A stretch of DNA of 64,000 bases from Anopheles merus (taxonomy: Eukaryota; Arthropoda; Insecta; Diptera; Culicidae): positions 11,740,722-11,804,721 of the forward strand of contig NC_054085.1 of NCBI RefSeq assembly GCF_017562075.2, read 5' to 3'. Positions within the stretch are counted from its first letter, which is position 1. The number at the start of each line of letters is the position of its first letter. Below the pieces are notes generated by a model. That model searched no databases. It had not been told where the DNA came from and saw only the letters and a program-made list of their open reading frames with translations. Below are positions 11,408 to 24,142 of the stretch, piece after piece. A program made the position numbers and the translations under genes.

Positions 11408-12344
11408 TTACCAGGCGTAGTGGGCGGCGTTGTCGGCGTAGCTGACGTGCGACACATGAGCAGCGGGCGCAGCGTAGCTCACCGTCTTGGCAGCAACGAC
11501 CGGGGCAGCATGAGCGTACACGGCGGGCTGATGATGGTACAGCGGCTGATGCTCAGCGACCAGGGTCTTGGTGTAGGTGGGCTGCGACACGTACTTGGCG
11601 TAAGCGGGCTGGGCCAGGAGCGTCTTCGTGTAGGTCGGCTCAGCAACGACGTGCTTGGTGTAGGTCGGCTCGGACACGAGCGTCTTGGTGACCGGGGCGT
11701 ACGCGAGCGTCTTCGTGTACTCGACGTTCTTCACCAGCGCCGGGGCGGCCTGGTAGTGGACCTGCGGGGCAGCCTGGTAGTGGACCTGCGGCGCGGCATA
11801 GGACACCGTCTTAGCGGCAACGACCGGGGCGGCATGAGCGTACACATGGGCTGGCTCCTGTGCGTACACCGTCTTGGTGTAGGCGGGCTGGGCGACGACC
11901 GTCTTCAGGGCGGGCTCGTGCACGGCATAGGTCTTGGTGAGCGGGGCAGCGTAGTGGACCGCCGGCTCAGCATAGGTGACCTGCTTGGCGACGGCCACCT
12001 TCGGCGTTTCGTGGCGGGTGATCGAGCTGTAGCTCACGGCCGGAGCGGACGAGTAGTGTGCGACCGGGGCGGCAGCATAGGACAGATGGTGGTGCTCCGG
12101 TTCGACGTAACCGGCACTGGCGCAAGCCAGGGTAGCGAACAGAACAACAATCTACGATTAAGAAGAGAAGAACGGTTTACTGAGACACATCTTTCACTAA
12201 ACGACACAGTTTGGTAGTACACTCAGGATCACATCGAGAACTTTATTGCACGGACCACACATAACCTCACTGGTAATGTCACACAAGTCTTAGATCCTTT
12301 CGATCACACACGCTGTGGTGTCTCAACCTTACCTTAAAAGCCAT
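11408..12344 (-). CDS. low-complexity cuticular protein (Tyr/Ala/Pro/Thr-rich)
   Basis: Two exons: 12344-12333 encodes MAFK, intron 12332-12152 (GTAAGG...ATCGTAG, 181 bp), exon 2 12151-11408; 251 residues. The start is the ATG at 12344, since splicing gives MAFKIVVLFATLACASAGYV, a signal peptide; an in-frame TAG directly before the acceptor excludes an unspliced start. The mature protein is built of short motifs: VTYAEPAVHYAAP, KTVSYAAPQVHYQAAP, and a run of EPTYTKTLLAQPAY-like units, ending HYAW like the gene at 1569. No retinin domain or chitin-binding consensus is visible. The xEPxYTKT unit resembles the AEPxYAKT repeat of the array at 26.7-42.4 kb, suggesting distant kinship. Role inferred: structural cuticle protein. 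Confidence 0.87.
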
Positions 12345-12424
12345 CTTGAGCGGTTTTGCTTGGCAGGTCTGCACTAAATCGAAGCTAGCGAAGTAATGAT
12401 ACCTCTGGAAGCGTTTGGTCTAAT

Positions 12425-12431
12425 ATTTATA
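12425..12431 (-). promoter_or_regulatory. TATA box of the Tyr/Ala/Pro-rich cuticular gene
   Basis: TATAAAT on the minus strand, about 81 bases upstream of the ATG at 12344. Confidence 0.7.
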
Positions 12432-15400
12432 TGAAAACACACACCGCTGCTCGGTGTTCACCGGCGCAGATCGAGCTAGTGCGCCCCATTCGCCGCACCG
12501 AAGAAGCCCACCTCCGAAGCGCGCGAAGATGATGGGGGTGACCTTCTTCTTGAATGAATAATCGTAAAAAAAGCGACAACAAACTTCGTCCACAGACGCA
12601 CAGAACTATCACACACTTTGGCCGGCCGCCGCGATCGCGCGATGGAAGGTTTTTGGGGGTAAATGTTTGGAGTTTCGAATTTTGGAGCCGCCTCCCTTCC
12701 CAGTCACACTGCTTCCTCCCTAGAAGGGAGAGCAAACCAGAGCGGGGATCTTCGATGGCAATTTCTCACCTACAAATGCGCGCGAAGAACTCGAGTCAAG
12801 CAGACCGTTCGTTTGGTGGTGTTTTTGGAGGTTTTTTTTACTCGGCAGGTCTTCGTCCGGTATCGCCGAACAGTTTTCTCAACCACAGCTCGGTTACGGC
12901 CATTACTGTTTCCCCAGTGTTTTTGCTCGCTGTGTTTATTTTTGTCGCAAGCTTGTTAGCCGATTTTTATTGTCCATTTGGGGGTGAAGTTGCCGCAGGC
13001 TCATCGGAGGTTGCCTCGTGTTGCCTCTTGGTGGAATGGGAAATAGATTGATCCTTCACCATTGCGTGCGAGGGTGGCAAAGATCGTAGTAATCCGTGAC
13101 GTCACGGTACGGTGGCAGATGAAATCGAAAGCATTGGCTGCAACGATCGCCACTGCAGTACGGTGTACAGTGTCAAAGGTTAATTACCCAGCTTGGTTTG
13201 GTGGGTTCTGGTCTGGTAGCCGTACGATCACACCTATCATCTTGCGTTATTGTTTCCAATAGCGGACGAGGACGACGAGCACAATAAATCGGTGGAAGCT
13301 CCGATGGTTGAAGGGATTTTCACATAATTATAAGCCACCCGAAAAGATGCGTTGCCCCAAGGGTTTTTGTGCGGACGGGGGGCAGAATAATTTATTGAGG
13401 AAGTGATGCGACCTCTACGCGCTTTACGCGGTGAAGATCTCGTGATCATGTTTCTAATTGGATTTTGATATTGCTTTGTCTTCCCTTCCGACTCCAATCA
13501 ACCGAAAAAATACCTTTAAATTCCTTTTCATGATGGCAATATTTTGCAACATGCGAACATTACACCATTTCTTTGCACGCTACCACCGCGGCGTGACGTA
13601 AGGGCTGCTGGTGTACAGTCTATTTTTTTGTTCTTCAGTCTTTGTGTCGTTAAGCCTCAAGGCCACACGCCAATGTACGCGGCCGTACCTTTCGCGCGCA
13701 GGTGACATATTGCCAGGCCGTGCCAAAAAAGGAGCTGCTGGATGCGACTCGATACGCAATTCGGGGTAGGAGGATAAACATCGTGGGACATGCAAGCCCC
13801 AAACAGACTGATGCTACGTACCTTGTGCTGCTGCTTGCTCTCTCGTACAATAAATGACGGTACTACCTTTTGTGTGGAGCTGAGGTTGATTGAATTTAAA
13901 GTGAAATTGAGTTGGAATTAGATTGAACGTGGGGAGGGACAAGAAAGAGAATGAGAATCGTGCACAAATTCTTGATTTCTTTATTACAATTTATCTTCTC
14001 AGGAGTTATAGCTGTAAGCTACAGAGTTTTGGGCGTTTTCCAATGCGAAAATAAGAATACAATTGATTATAATTGATACAAAATTGTATGGTAATGATTA
14101 TGTTATCTTTGACATTTTATCTATATTGTTTGTGTTTGCTTTCTTTCCCAGTCATTTTTAATTGATTTTTAACATCGTTAACCTGGAACGACTGAATAGC
14201 CTATATGTAGTGTCGCCGACTCCTGTAAAGAAAAGACGTGGTTCAAGTCGCATCTGGACCATATCATCTTTTATCTATAGTCTCTTAAATCCGATATCCA
14301 ACATATCCGATTGCCTGTAGTGGGTCTAGTGTAGTGTATTGGGTACTAAGTCTAATTTATAATTGTATGTAAAGTTAATATAGGTATTTACTTTATATTT
14401 GGTCTTTTACACTAAGGAAAAGAAGAAGTTATCGTTAAAATTGTGAACAAAAGTGTCTGGGAAATAATTCTAGCTTCACAAAAACATATGCAATAAGCTT
14501 TTCTTCTTGGTTAACAACAAATTTAGTTGATCTACTCCTGATCATCTGGTGTGATATCTTCCAAATCGATAGTGGAAAATTGCAGGCATTCTATGGAATT
14601 TGTTAACATGTAATGGAATCTGTTAATTAAACAGACGGAGGCTTTGCAAACTTACCACTTCCATGCCATTTTTATCGTGCAAGTTTTGATTTTGTTTTCA
14701 AAATTTTTTATTTCTCTTTTTTTAGGTCTTTTTATTACATTATTATTACATAAATCATAAATCTTTGTTTTTTCTCTCGTCTCTTCAGCCTATCTCTTCG
14801 GTACCAACCCGTACCAACTATTCACAAGCCTGCCTGTCCTCTCTGTCACCTTACGTTATTGAATAACCCAATACGAGCTCGTTCGCTTCCTTTCGTTTCC
14901 TTTCTCACTCTTTTTGACTGTATCTTTTTCACGATACCTTTTTCAAAACTATTTTTACAACTCGCAAGCGCAGCTTCGGCGAAGAATTGAACACACGCTG
15001 TCGCTACTTTGTTTTTTCCTCAATTATCGTTGAAGGTTTAATGTTTTGTAAACGCATATAATAGGCACCCCAAACCACCCCGTCACTGTGGCAGCACAGC
15101 GCTCTGGGTACGGTGTCGATGCGATCGATGCCAACCGCGAACAATCGGTTTCGTCGGATGTGGTGAGATTTTCGGGCGACATTTATAAAAAAAACACTGC
15201 GACACTGGCTACCGATGATGAATCCTTGGAGGCTTTAAAATCTATGTCTTTTCTTGAGTCGGCACGAGAAGCGATTTTTCCATAATCACAACAAACGATT
15301 GATGGCATCTGTTTCGGTGTTTCGGTTTCTTGTGTAGAGATAATTGTTCCGAATGAAGAACGATTATAATCCACCACTGTTCCAATGACGAATACAATTG

Positions 15401-17277
15401 AATCACAACCTTGGCGTAAACAACGTACAAAATAAACAAAACTATGACTCAAATTTATGTGACGAAAAATTAGCATGCACGCCCATTTGAATGGCACACT
15501 AATTCATTAAATATTTCATCTCGATTTGAAGACGGACAGGCGCCACTAATTTAAAAATAGCTCTTCGCTCGACACGCGGGTTCAATTAACGTCACACCAC
15601 CAGTCCGTCATCGGCTCATCATTTGCATACTCGTCCCGTTTCCATCAACCACGCACGAGCGAGCCTCCAAAACGCTGCAACCGGATTGCATAATTGAATT
15701 GAAGAAGCAACCGTCCGGAGATCGATCGTACGCGCGTTCATTCAACCCTACCCCAACTCAAAGTACGGTGACGACCGACCGACTGGTTGACGACAGGGTT
15801 GGCCACCACACACATGCGACTCACGTGCACATCATCAGGCTCAGGACAAACATGCGAACAGCTGATCACCTTCGCGGTCGTTGGCGCATCTTCCGTGGTA
15901 GCTTCGAGGGGAGTACAGAAGGAGGTAGAGACGCAACATCGTACCGGTTACGTCTTCATTTTCTGCAGATGAGCTCGTCGCTCTCGAACCGGTTTGCTTG
16001 CCCGACACTACTTTCGAGTTCAATGTCAATGACTGAAGATGGCCAACGCAGCAGATGAACTTGCGTACGAGCAGCATGGGCCTGTGTGTTTTTTTTCTGT
16101 TTATGTTTTTCGGGGGGCTTTTTAGGGGTCACGAAGAATTTCAATGGCGCTGGCACACGCTTTAAACTCCTTGAAGCGGCGAGGACACACTAGGAAGTAG
16201 GATCAACCTTTACGATCATGTTGACAGATCAGCATGTCACACCGGAAGTTGTTTGGTTGGTCGGAATTTGGAGCTCATTAAACCCTACGTGCACCGATGC
16301 CCATTTGTGAGGTTAGGATTAGCGTTTGGTGTCCAACTGAGAACTTAAAGCCTAAAGTTAAGCCCACAGGGTGAACTCCATTAGTACATCGTTTCACATT
16401 TGTCAGTAAGTTAGCAGGAGGTTTGTGATTGATACCCGACCCAAAAGCCATCAGAAATAGCTCCAATGTCTTAATCCACCTGTCTGACAGACAAACACAG
16501 CAAACTGCAAAACCCTTCAGGGGGTAGGGCTTTCTTCTCCGACTTCCCTTGAGGCCCATTAATCATTCCAAGCCACCTGTGTGGAATCGCTTCGCCACTG
16601 TTATGGCCCGTGATCACCCTGAAAGGGCCTCCGTCGTCGTCGTCTAAATTAATCTGTAAGGGCTTTTCAGTCGGGTGAAAGAACTGAAGGCATCATCTGG
16701 AGGTATTGGAGGTTCTATTGCGCAACGTGCAAGACAACCACGCTCGACCGCGATCTTCGAGTGTTCGTGTATGCTGTACGTTGTAAGCAAGAAACCCATT
16801 GCATACATTATTCATAATTATAATTCATACAAATTTAACACCTATTCAACGGCTGGTCCTGCCCACCCATTTTACCCTCCACCGGCAAAAGGGGAGGGAA
16901 ACATTTATTGGAGATCGAGATTTTTGCGACATCTATAAATGCCACACGGTCGTCCTGGCGGGTTCCTCCCCAGAAGACAACGGGGAGATTCTGTTGGAGG
17001 GAAATGATGTTTGTCGTACCAGTCGTCACATGTACCAACCACCACTCTTCGTGAGTGTGATATTGCTGAATGTCAAACATCGGGAGAGGTTGTATAAGCA
17101 GCATCTCTGCTTAGGTGGAACCCAGCAAACCACACCATTCGCTTCGAACAGTTTAGCTGCAGGGCATTGGAGCGATAGCTGCCCGGGCCTTACATTGCGG
17201 ACATGGTGCCCCGCCATGTAACGTAAAAGTGGGGTCACGCTGTTACTGTTAACAAATTGTTGTCTTCGTTTGTCTAC
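12432..17277. other. intergenic DNA with no supported gene
   Basis: Many overlapping short frames occur on both strands, especially at 12.5-13.9 kb and 15.7-17.2 kb, but none has a recognisable domain, signal peptide or splice context. A box-B-like GGTTCAAGTC occurs at about 14239-14248 without a convincing box A. Otherwise nothing is seen. Confidence 0.5.
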
Positions 17278-17285
17278 AAAATAAC

Positions 17286-17887
17286 TAGTGTTGGGTAAAG
17301 TGCTACTGTGCGCACTGTGCGCACAGCACATCATACTGTGCGCACAGCACAGCACAGTGCTTGAAGTGCGCATTGTGCTAGCACAGTACGGAAGTGCTAG
17401 CACAGTGCTAGCACAGTGCTAGCACTTTTCGCACAATGCGCACACTTTGCACAGTGCGCTCTCTTAGTACACTTTTCGCACAGTGCGCAGTCTTCACACA
17501 GTACGCTCTCTGAACACACTGCAAGGCAAGACACACACTGCTAGCAGACTTACTGAAAGAACGCACTGTGCTGAGAGAACGCACTGTGCTGAGAGAGCGC
17601 ACTGTGCCGAGAGAGTACACTGTGCTGAGAGAGCGCACTGTGCTGAAAGAGCGCACTGTGCGAGGAGTGCGCACTGTGGGAAGTGTGCGCATTGTGCGAA
17701 AAGTGCTAGCATTGTGCGAAAGTGCTAGCACTTTGCGAAAGTCTAGCACTGTGCGAAAGTGCTAGCACTGTGCTAGCACTTCCGCAGTGGTTCGAAGTGC
17801 GCACTGTGCGCACAGTGCGCACAGCACACTAAGGGCAAAGTGCGTGTGCGCACAGCACACTGAATTGTGCTACTTTACCCAACACTA
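17286..17887. mobile_element. non-autonomous hAT-like transposon (MITE), complete
   Basis: The element begins TAGTGTTGGGTAAAGT and ends with its exact reverse complement: 16-bp perfect terminal inverted repeats. It is flanked by the 8-bp duplication AAAATAAC (17278-17285 and 17888-17895), the target size of hAT transposases. The 602-bp interior has no coding frame; it is a dense mesh of GTGCTAGCAC and GTGCGCACAGTGC palindromes plus an 18-bp tandem repeat. Transposase would have to come from an autonomous element elsewhere. Confidence 0.9.
17555..17662. repeat. 18-bp tandem repeat inside the hAT-like element
   Basis: Six units of the form GAGAGAGCGCACTGTGCT with a few substitutions follow one another without gaps. 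They sit between blocks of GTGCTAGCAC palindromes. Confidence 0.85.
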
Positions 17888-20800
17888 AAAATAACCCATT
17901 CGCGGTGTGGTTTTCTTGATTGAAACGGTATGATTACTCCAGCCGCCAAGCGGCGGACGCCGGGCTTTCGAGTCGTCGTGTTTTACTACACGTTTCTATT
18001 AATTTAAGCTTTATGTCTTCCATCTCTCCGCATAATCTTCTATCATAAAACGCACGCAAAAGCCCATTAGAACTAGAGGCACCGGATTTTTTTATTATAG
18101 ATTTCCGGATCACATTCAATCGGAGGGTTGCTAGCGCCGCCTGTTTGATGTTAGTTCCAAGATCACAACATTCTGTGGCTTGTATTTTTTTCTCTCTCAC
18201 TTCGCAAACAGCACTAACCAGGACACATGATAGGCAATATTTTTGTCTAATTTATGTTTCCCACGTCCGGAACTGAGCACACTCGCCCCAGTGCCTAGAA
18301 CCGGAACCTTTCACCGGCTTCGGTAGCGCGTTCAAGGACTCCCCTGACGACCCGCCTGGCACACGCAAATCAGCCATCTAACGCCAAAGTTAATAGCGTC
18401 CAAGATTCAACGCGCTCTCGTCACGACCTTGCCGTCGCCCCTGTTTTTCAACCCTGTAGCCTGTAGCTCCAGGGCCCTCTCTCGCTCTCTTCGTGTCCAC
18501 ATGCGCGATTAATCATAAAACTGCAAACTTATGGCTGGTGGGTAGTCGGAGGACGAGGACGAAAGTCGGTACCCCGTCCTGTGCCGTTTGCGCGATGATG
18601 AGTCACATTAGGGCGCGTACACAAGCGGGTGATGCTGACGTGTGTGTGTGTGTGCCTGTCACGGCGAGTCGCGCAATCGAGTAGAGATGCGAGCGACTGA
18701 CGCCTCCTGGAGTTTGCTGAGTGCGATTTATGTCTCGTTGACATTGACGCTCGCGAGTCGCACGATCGTGATGAGTTTTTGAGGGCTTTGAGGCTAAGAA
18801 GAAAAAAGGGCGTCAAATGTCTGGGATTTATTTCAATCACTGCCCACTTCAACTTCAATATTACAACTCATAAGTTATTGTACTCGTCGCCACTAGAGTT
18901 ACTTTGTTGCGCTCGCTCGGGATGCTGGAGTTGGAGTAAACGAAACGATTAGTGTGGAGTGGCTTTGTACTGTCACGGGGAGTATCGGAATGCAAAGAAA
19001 ATACCGATTCAATTAGGAGCAATTATGATAAAGCTGGAGCGAGTAATGGATTTGCCAAGGACGCATAGGAATTAATTGGTGCTTTGTTGTCAATTAAATC
19101 ACACTTTGTTGCCCATGTTAAGCTACTTTCTTTGTTTTATTTTGAGTTGAAGCTTAAAAGCTTATCTTGAAGCTACAAATACCTTCATTGCTTTGTTGTT
19201 GGTTTTTTTTCTCAACATTTTACCGTCAACATTCAAGGCTTCAGCAGCCCTCGGCGTCTGTGCCCTCGGCTTAAGAGCAGCCAATTGGCAAAACTGTTTA
19301 ATTTCAAGAGCAACACTTACCACAACGGTAATGCATCCACTGCTGCCACCTGTGTTGCCATTTTGGCAGATTTCGTGGTGCACTCGTTACGCACGTCTAA
19401 CCCAACTAAAAGAAGAGAAAAAAACAATACAATCAACGACAGGCACCTCGAACAAACCCAAACAGACGAGGACACGATGAAGCACAGAGCTACAACCGCC
19501 GGCTGCAACCGCTTTGGTGCAGCGGAGTTGCGACTCCTCCGACATAAATTTCACACTCGACGGCTCATCGAGAATGTGGCTAACGACATTTGACGAAGCT
19601 AATTTAATAAACATCCATGAAGGAAAGCCTCCCCTAAACCTCACTTTAGGCTTTTTTGGAAGCAAAAAAAAAACGACGCGAAAGAGTGTGCAAAATGAGA
19701 AGTTTAATATATCATGAAATCTGTTTTTGTTGCATCTTTTGCACTTTCGATTGAAGAAAAACCGTGCCTCGAAGTATCAATGGTTCAATCTATCGACTCC
19801 ATTCGGGGGAATGATTGTGAAGTCTTCGTGCAATAAATGATGTGAAACGAACGGACGATTATGCCGTACCCGTCGTTGCGATTTTCTACGATCACAGTGT
19901 GACGATAACGATTGTGTGCAACGATTTTAAATATGTCATCAATGATAAAGATTTCAGAGAACCGTATCCTTTTAAACATCAATGATAATAAGTGCGTGTG
20001 GATAACATTTTATTTTTGTCAATTGCGTTGATAACTCAAGTGGTGCGTATTTTTTAACTATTTTTTCCTGATTAGTCATTGAAATAACACACATCTAAAA
20101 ACATCTAAAAAGATTTGCTACAAGTAGAGAGAAAAAAGATCAGAATAATCTAGCTTGAGTATAAGCAGAGTGATTATTTATTAACTTTGAAACATGTTTG
20201 CATATATAACTTTTGTCACGCACATTTTATGTGACATTTTGTCGTTTACAATTCATTATACATACTAAGGCCACGTTCTAACGATCCTTATTCGATCTAG
20301 AATTTGGACAAAGTTGATGCCACAACAAGCCGTAAATTGGTTTTTGGGAAATGTCAGCTTGCTTAAATTAATAGTTCTTCCTTTTACACTGCACCATGTT
20401 TCCTCATGTTCTTTTCATGTCTTTTTATTACTGTTGATGTTTGAATTTTACCTGTTGATTCTAGATCCGTTTAACTTTTATTCGCTTTGTGCTATGTTTT
20501 TTGTTTGCGTTATTAATGAGCCTCATTTAAGAAATGTTTGAACTTTAGTCGGTTATTTATTTTCATGAGTTTAAATGGTACCATTTTAATTATAACTAAA
20601 TTCTGAGCCAATTACTAAAGAGCAAGAGCTAAAAAAATGGTTCAATAAAACATAGTTAACCATTCTTGGAAGTGAAGATAAAAATGCAGCATTTGTGTTA
20701 TTTTTGGGAAGCTGATCGATTTCAATAACACTAAAAATTCCTCGATTACATCGCTCTTTTGCGTTCCATGTATTCCACCTTCACACTCACCCACCGGCAC

Positions 20801-23723
20801 AGCAGCAACCGTAGGGTTCCGTATGATCAAAATAATTAGGTCGCATCTCGACCGGTTTCCCACAGAGCAAGTGGCGGCGGCGGCGGCTGCGACGACGACC
20901 CCTTGGAGGCATTACGTCACACGCCATAGTTCAATCGCGTGTCACTCTTACGGTGCGTGCCACTTTCTTCGCTCAACGACCAGCAGTGCGCTTTCGCTGC
21001 GCACCGAAAACAAGAAAACCACACGGCCACAGGTCGAAAGCCGATCGAAACATGCAACCTTGAAAAAACGGTTCCCTAAAGGCTCGCGCGCACTCAACTC
21101 CCTCGCTCTCTCTTTCTCTTTCTCTCTTCCGTGCTGCACAAGCATGATTATGTGGACAGATTTACCGTTGATAGTTGATTGTCGATTGTGGTGCTGGGCT
21201 GCTTAATCGGGAGGGCAATAAAAGGTTAAACATATGAAACGCTCACACTGCCCGTAAGCACATGATGGACGGTTTTCTCGGTGCGGCCGGTAGTAGTAGT
21301 ACCGGTAATTGTCGTCCCGCATGACACGGTTGTCTCCCCCCACTGATGCACGGGAGTGTAAATTTAGGGTACTGGGAAAAGTAAAAGTCCTCAGTAACAG
21401 CAAGCGCAGTTACCACTTTTCTCCTCTGTTTTTAAACGCTGGCAATCGCACAAGAAAACAGGTTTCGTGAGATGAAGCGCGAACGAAACTGGCTTGCTGC
21501 TGTGGCCTGTGCCGGTCCAGGACTTCAGGTATCATCGAGCTAGCAAGCGGCAAAGTGTGTGATTCCACTCCACATGCACGCTCCGGTGGTGGTCCACTTG
21601 CCCTTAGGTTCCTGCCGCTATCGGCCGTCCGCACAGGATAATCCTGCTCACCTTGGAACTCCTTTTTGCCGAGGTGATTGAAAGTGTAGCAGGGCCACCC
21701 TTTTGTGCAGAGAAGATCGAACCTGAGGATGCAACGATGAGTGGCTGCAACCGCCATTCCATTCGCCCGACTCCATCCAAACGATGCCATCTTCATCGAT
21801 CGAAAGGGAGGGCTTTTTTTTGTTCGCATCGCAAATTTCATGGACAGTGTGCCTGTCGGCAACCGTGGTTAAACCGGATTTCGGAAGCAGAGTTTGCGGT
21901 GTGTCCTTGAGCATCGCTCCTCAACCTGTAACTGACAAAGTGGAATCGGATACAAGCAGAAAGAAGTGTAACAAATTTAGACGAGAAGTGTAAAATCGGA
22001 ATCGCCCCAGGGCCTGTATACCTCCAAGGAGTGTTTTATTTACAGAACAATTAGGCTTACATGGTATAGCCATCGCTATTTATAGCTGTTTTTGTTTGGA
22101 GGCCGTCCACACAGTGGAATCATGTTAAATTATGGTATTATGTCTAATGTGCGCGCAATAACGACTAACCACAATAATTATAATTGATTATTTTGATCTT
22201 TATTAGCCTTAATTTTTTTTTGTGGAATTCAACAATATTGTAATTATTTTTGGTGTGGTAGTTTTTTAAAGTTTTCTTTTAAATGACAACAATCAGAAAC
22301 AACTAAACTAAAAAGCATTAAACTAAAGCTTTATAATGAAACCTGGCAAACAAAACAGACATACGAGTCATAGGGTCTGACTGACTAGCACTGGATCGAA
22401 GCTGAGCTATCCGCCAACTATTTCTAGTCCTAAGCGAGCAAAATGATGCAAAAATGTTGATGCGAAAGTTAAAAGTTATCATCTTATTATATATAATAAT
22501 TCATTCATATAATTCATTGGGAAACAGAGATATTTTTGATTGTCTTACATTTGATGTTTCCGCCTATTAATAATCATGAAGTAAATTCTACAGTATTCAA
22601 CTAAAAGTAAGGAAAAATCCATCACTAGCTTATCTAGTTAACCCGTCATGACGATTTTAGTCCGTTCCTGTGATTCACTCGTTATACGAAAAACTCGTTA
22701 AAAACTCGAGAGGCTCTTTTGTATTTAAGTAAATAATTTCTTTTAAATAAAGCAATAAAGCAATAATTTTTTTTTAATTCAAAGGAAAACGTCTTCCTAA
22801 TTATTAAAAAATTTAAGATATTTGTAGTTCACTGTTAATTTGTCATTATTGTTGGTCCGTTTTCCGTGAGGCAGTGGTCCATTGACTTATTTTTTCTATC
22901 CTATTTTTGCAATGATCTTTTATCGCGTTACGTCTTGGATACTTTGTTCTTGCGCTGTTAAACATTTCATACTAAATTTGTTGTGGTAAGAATAATAAAT
23001 AATAAATAATATAAGCATGAATTAAGTTTTAAACATGTCGCTTAGCATACAATCTACAACACAGCCATTCGCACACCGCATACGTAGTACTACGAAACTT
23101 CTCCAACTGACAGCTATTGGCAGGGGAAACTCTCGCCTTCATGAGTTTAGAAAGTCTCATTTACCTGAGCGATAAACAAAATTAAAAGGATTTCTCCATG
23201 TTAACCGATCTTTATTTCAGATCTGCTCGCAAAAAACGTATCCCAAACTCGAATTGATATTGCTCGTTATGCGAGATTTTACTCGTTAAGTGTATATATC
23301 TCATTACATTTTAATCACAATATGGCTAATTGTGTACCAAAAGAAATGCTATTTACCCAAGTGACATTTATTCTAAATTTTTAACCATAAACTGCTCAAA
23401 TTGTACTCGAGATACCAAAAAATGTGGATTTGTGTGTGATAAACCGTGTAGAAAATATCAAAATTTCGTTTGTGTGTGCGAATGATCTTCTCCTATTGGA
23501 TGAAGATAGCGTTCAATTCGTTTTAGATTAAATTGCTTGAATATTTGGCGTAAAAAGAAGGTACACTTCGTACGGCGTTGGTTGATGCAGATTCGATAGT
23601 TTTTTGTATAAAATAAACTATACGACCAGTAATAAGCATTGGAAACGTTATTTCCCAAAGCATAGAGAAGAAAGCATCGAAAAATACAACTCACAGTCGA
23701 TTTTAAAGGGCTTGTTCTAAAAG

Positions 23724-23774
23724 TCCCTTAAACTGGTGCAGTTTAAGGGAAGTTTAAGGTGCCAGTTTAAGGGA
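23724..23774. repeat. 12-bp perfect inverted repeat plus a third copy
   Basis: TCCCTTAAACTG (23724-23735), a GTG spacer, then CAGTTTAAGGGA (23739-23750); CAGTTTAAGGGA occurs again at 23763-23774. It could be the end of a foldback element, but no partner end was found. Confidence 0.7.
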
Positions 23775-24064
23775 AACAGCTCAAAACCCCGATTTTAGAA
23801 CTCGAAAGTGTCAATTGGAAAATTATCAACTGTTTCGGCAATAATATTAAATTAAATGAATTTCCCTGTGATTCCCCGCTGACCATTATGTTTTCACCGT
23901 AAAGAAAGGGGAGATTCATAATAAAATGCATTTTATTCATTATTTCAATATGTTGTATAATTGGAATAGTTGGATAAGCCATACAAAAAATTGGATAGGA
24001 TAGGATTTGGATTTGGAGGAAAATTGGATAGAAAAAAAAACCCTAGCTTTAAGAGAGGTATTTG

Positions 24065-24142
24065 TTGAGCATTTTGAATTTTGCTCGTAATGCGATATTC
24101 TCTTTATGGGGGGTATTCGTTATGAGAGGTTCCACTGTATAT
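24065..24142 (-). mobile_element. possible decayed end of a pogo/Tc1-like element
   Basis: On the minus strand the segment starts TACAGTGGAACCTCTCATAA and continues with CG-containing ACGAATA / GCATTACGAGC motifs, the style of Tc1/pogo terminal repeats with a TA target. Related but degraded words (CTCGTTATACGA, CTCGTTAAAAACTCGAGAGG) occur near 22680-22715 and 23262-23290. No clean partner end was identified. Confidence 0.35.

Noticed and set aside
11420..12217. 265-codon open frame opposite the cuticular gene at 11408
   Set aside because: Same antisense effect; the minus strand has signal peptide, TATA box and intron.
14215..14262. Possible tRNA or SINE head around GTGGTTCAAGTC
   Set aside because: Only a box-B-like word; no acceptable box A or cloverleaf.
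15088..15285. 65-codon acidic frame
   Set aside because: Short, starts at a GTG, no splice context or recognisable domain.
17408..17765. Cys/His/Arg-rich repeat frames on both strands
   Set aside because: They are translations of the 18-bp repeat inside the hAT-like element, with no start context or domain.
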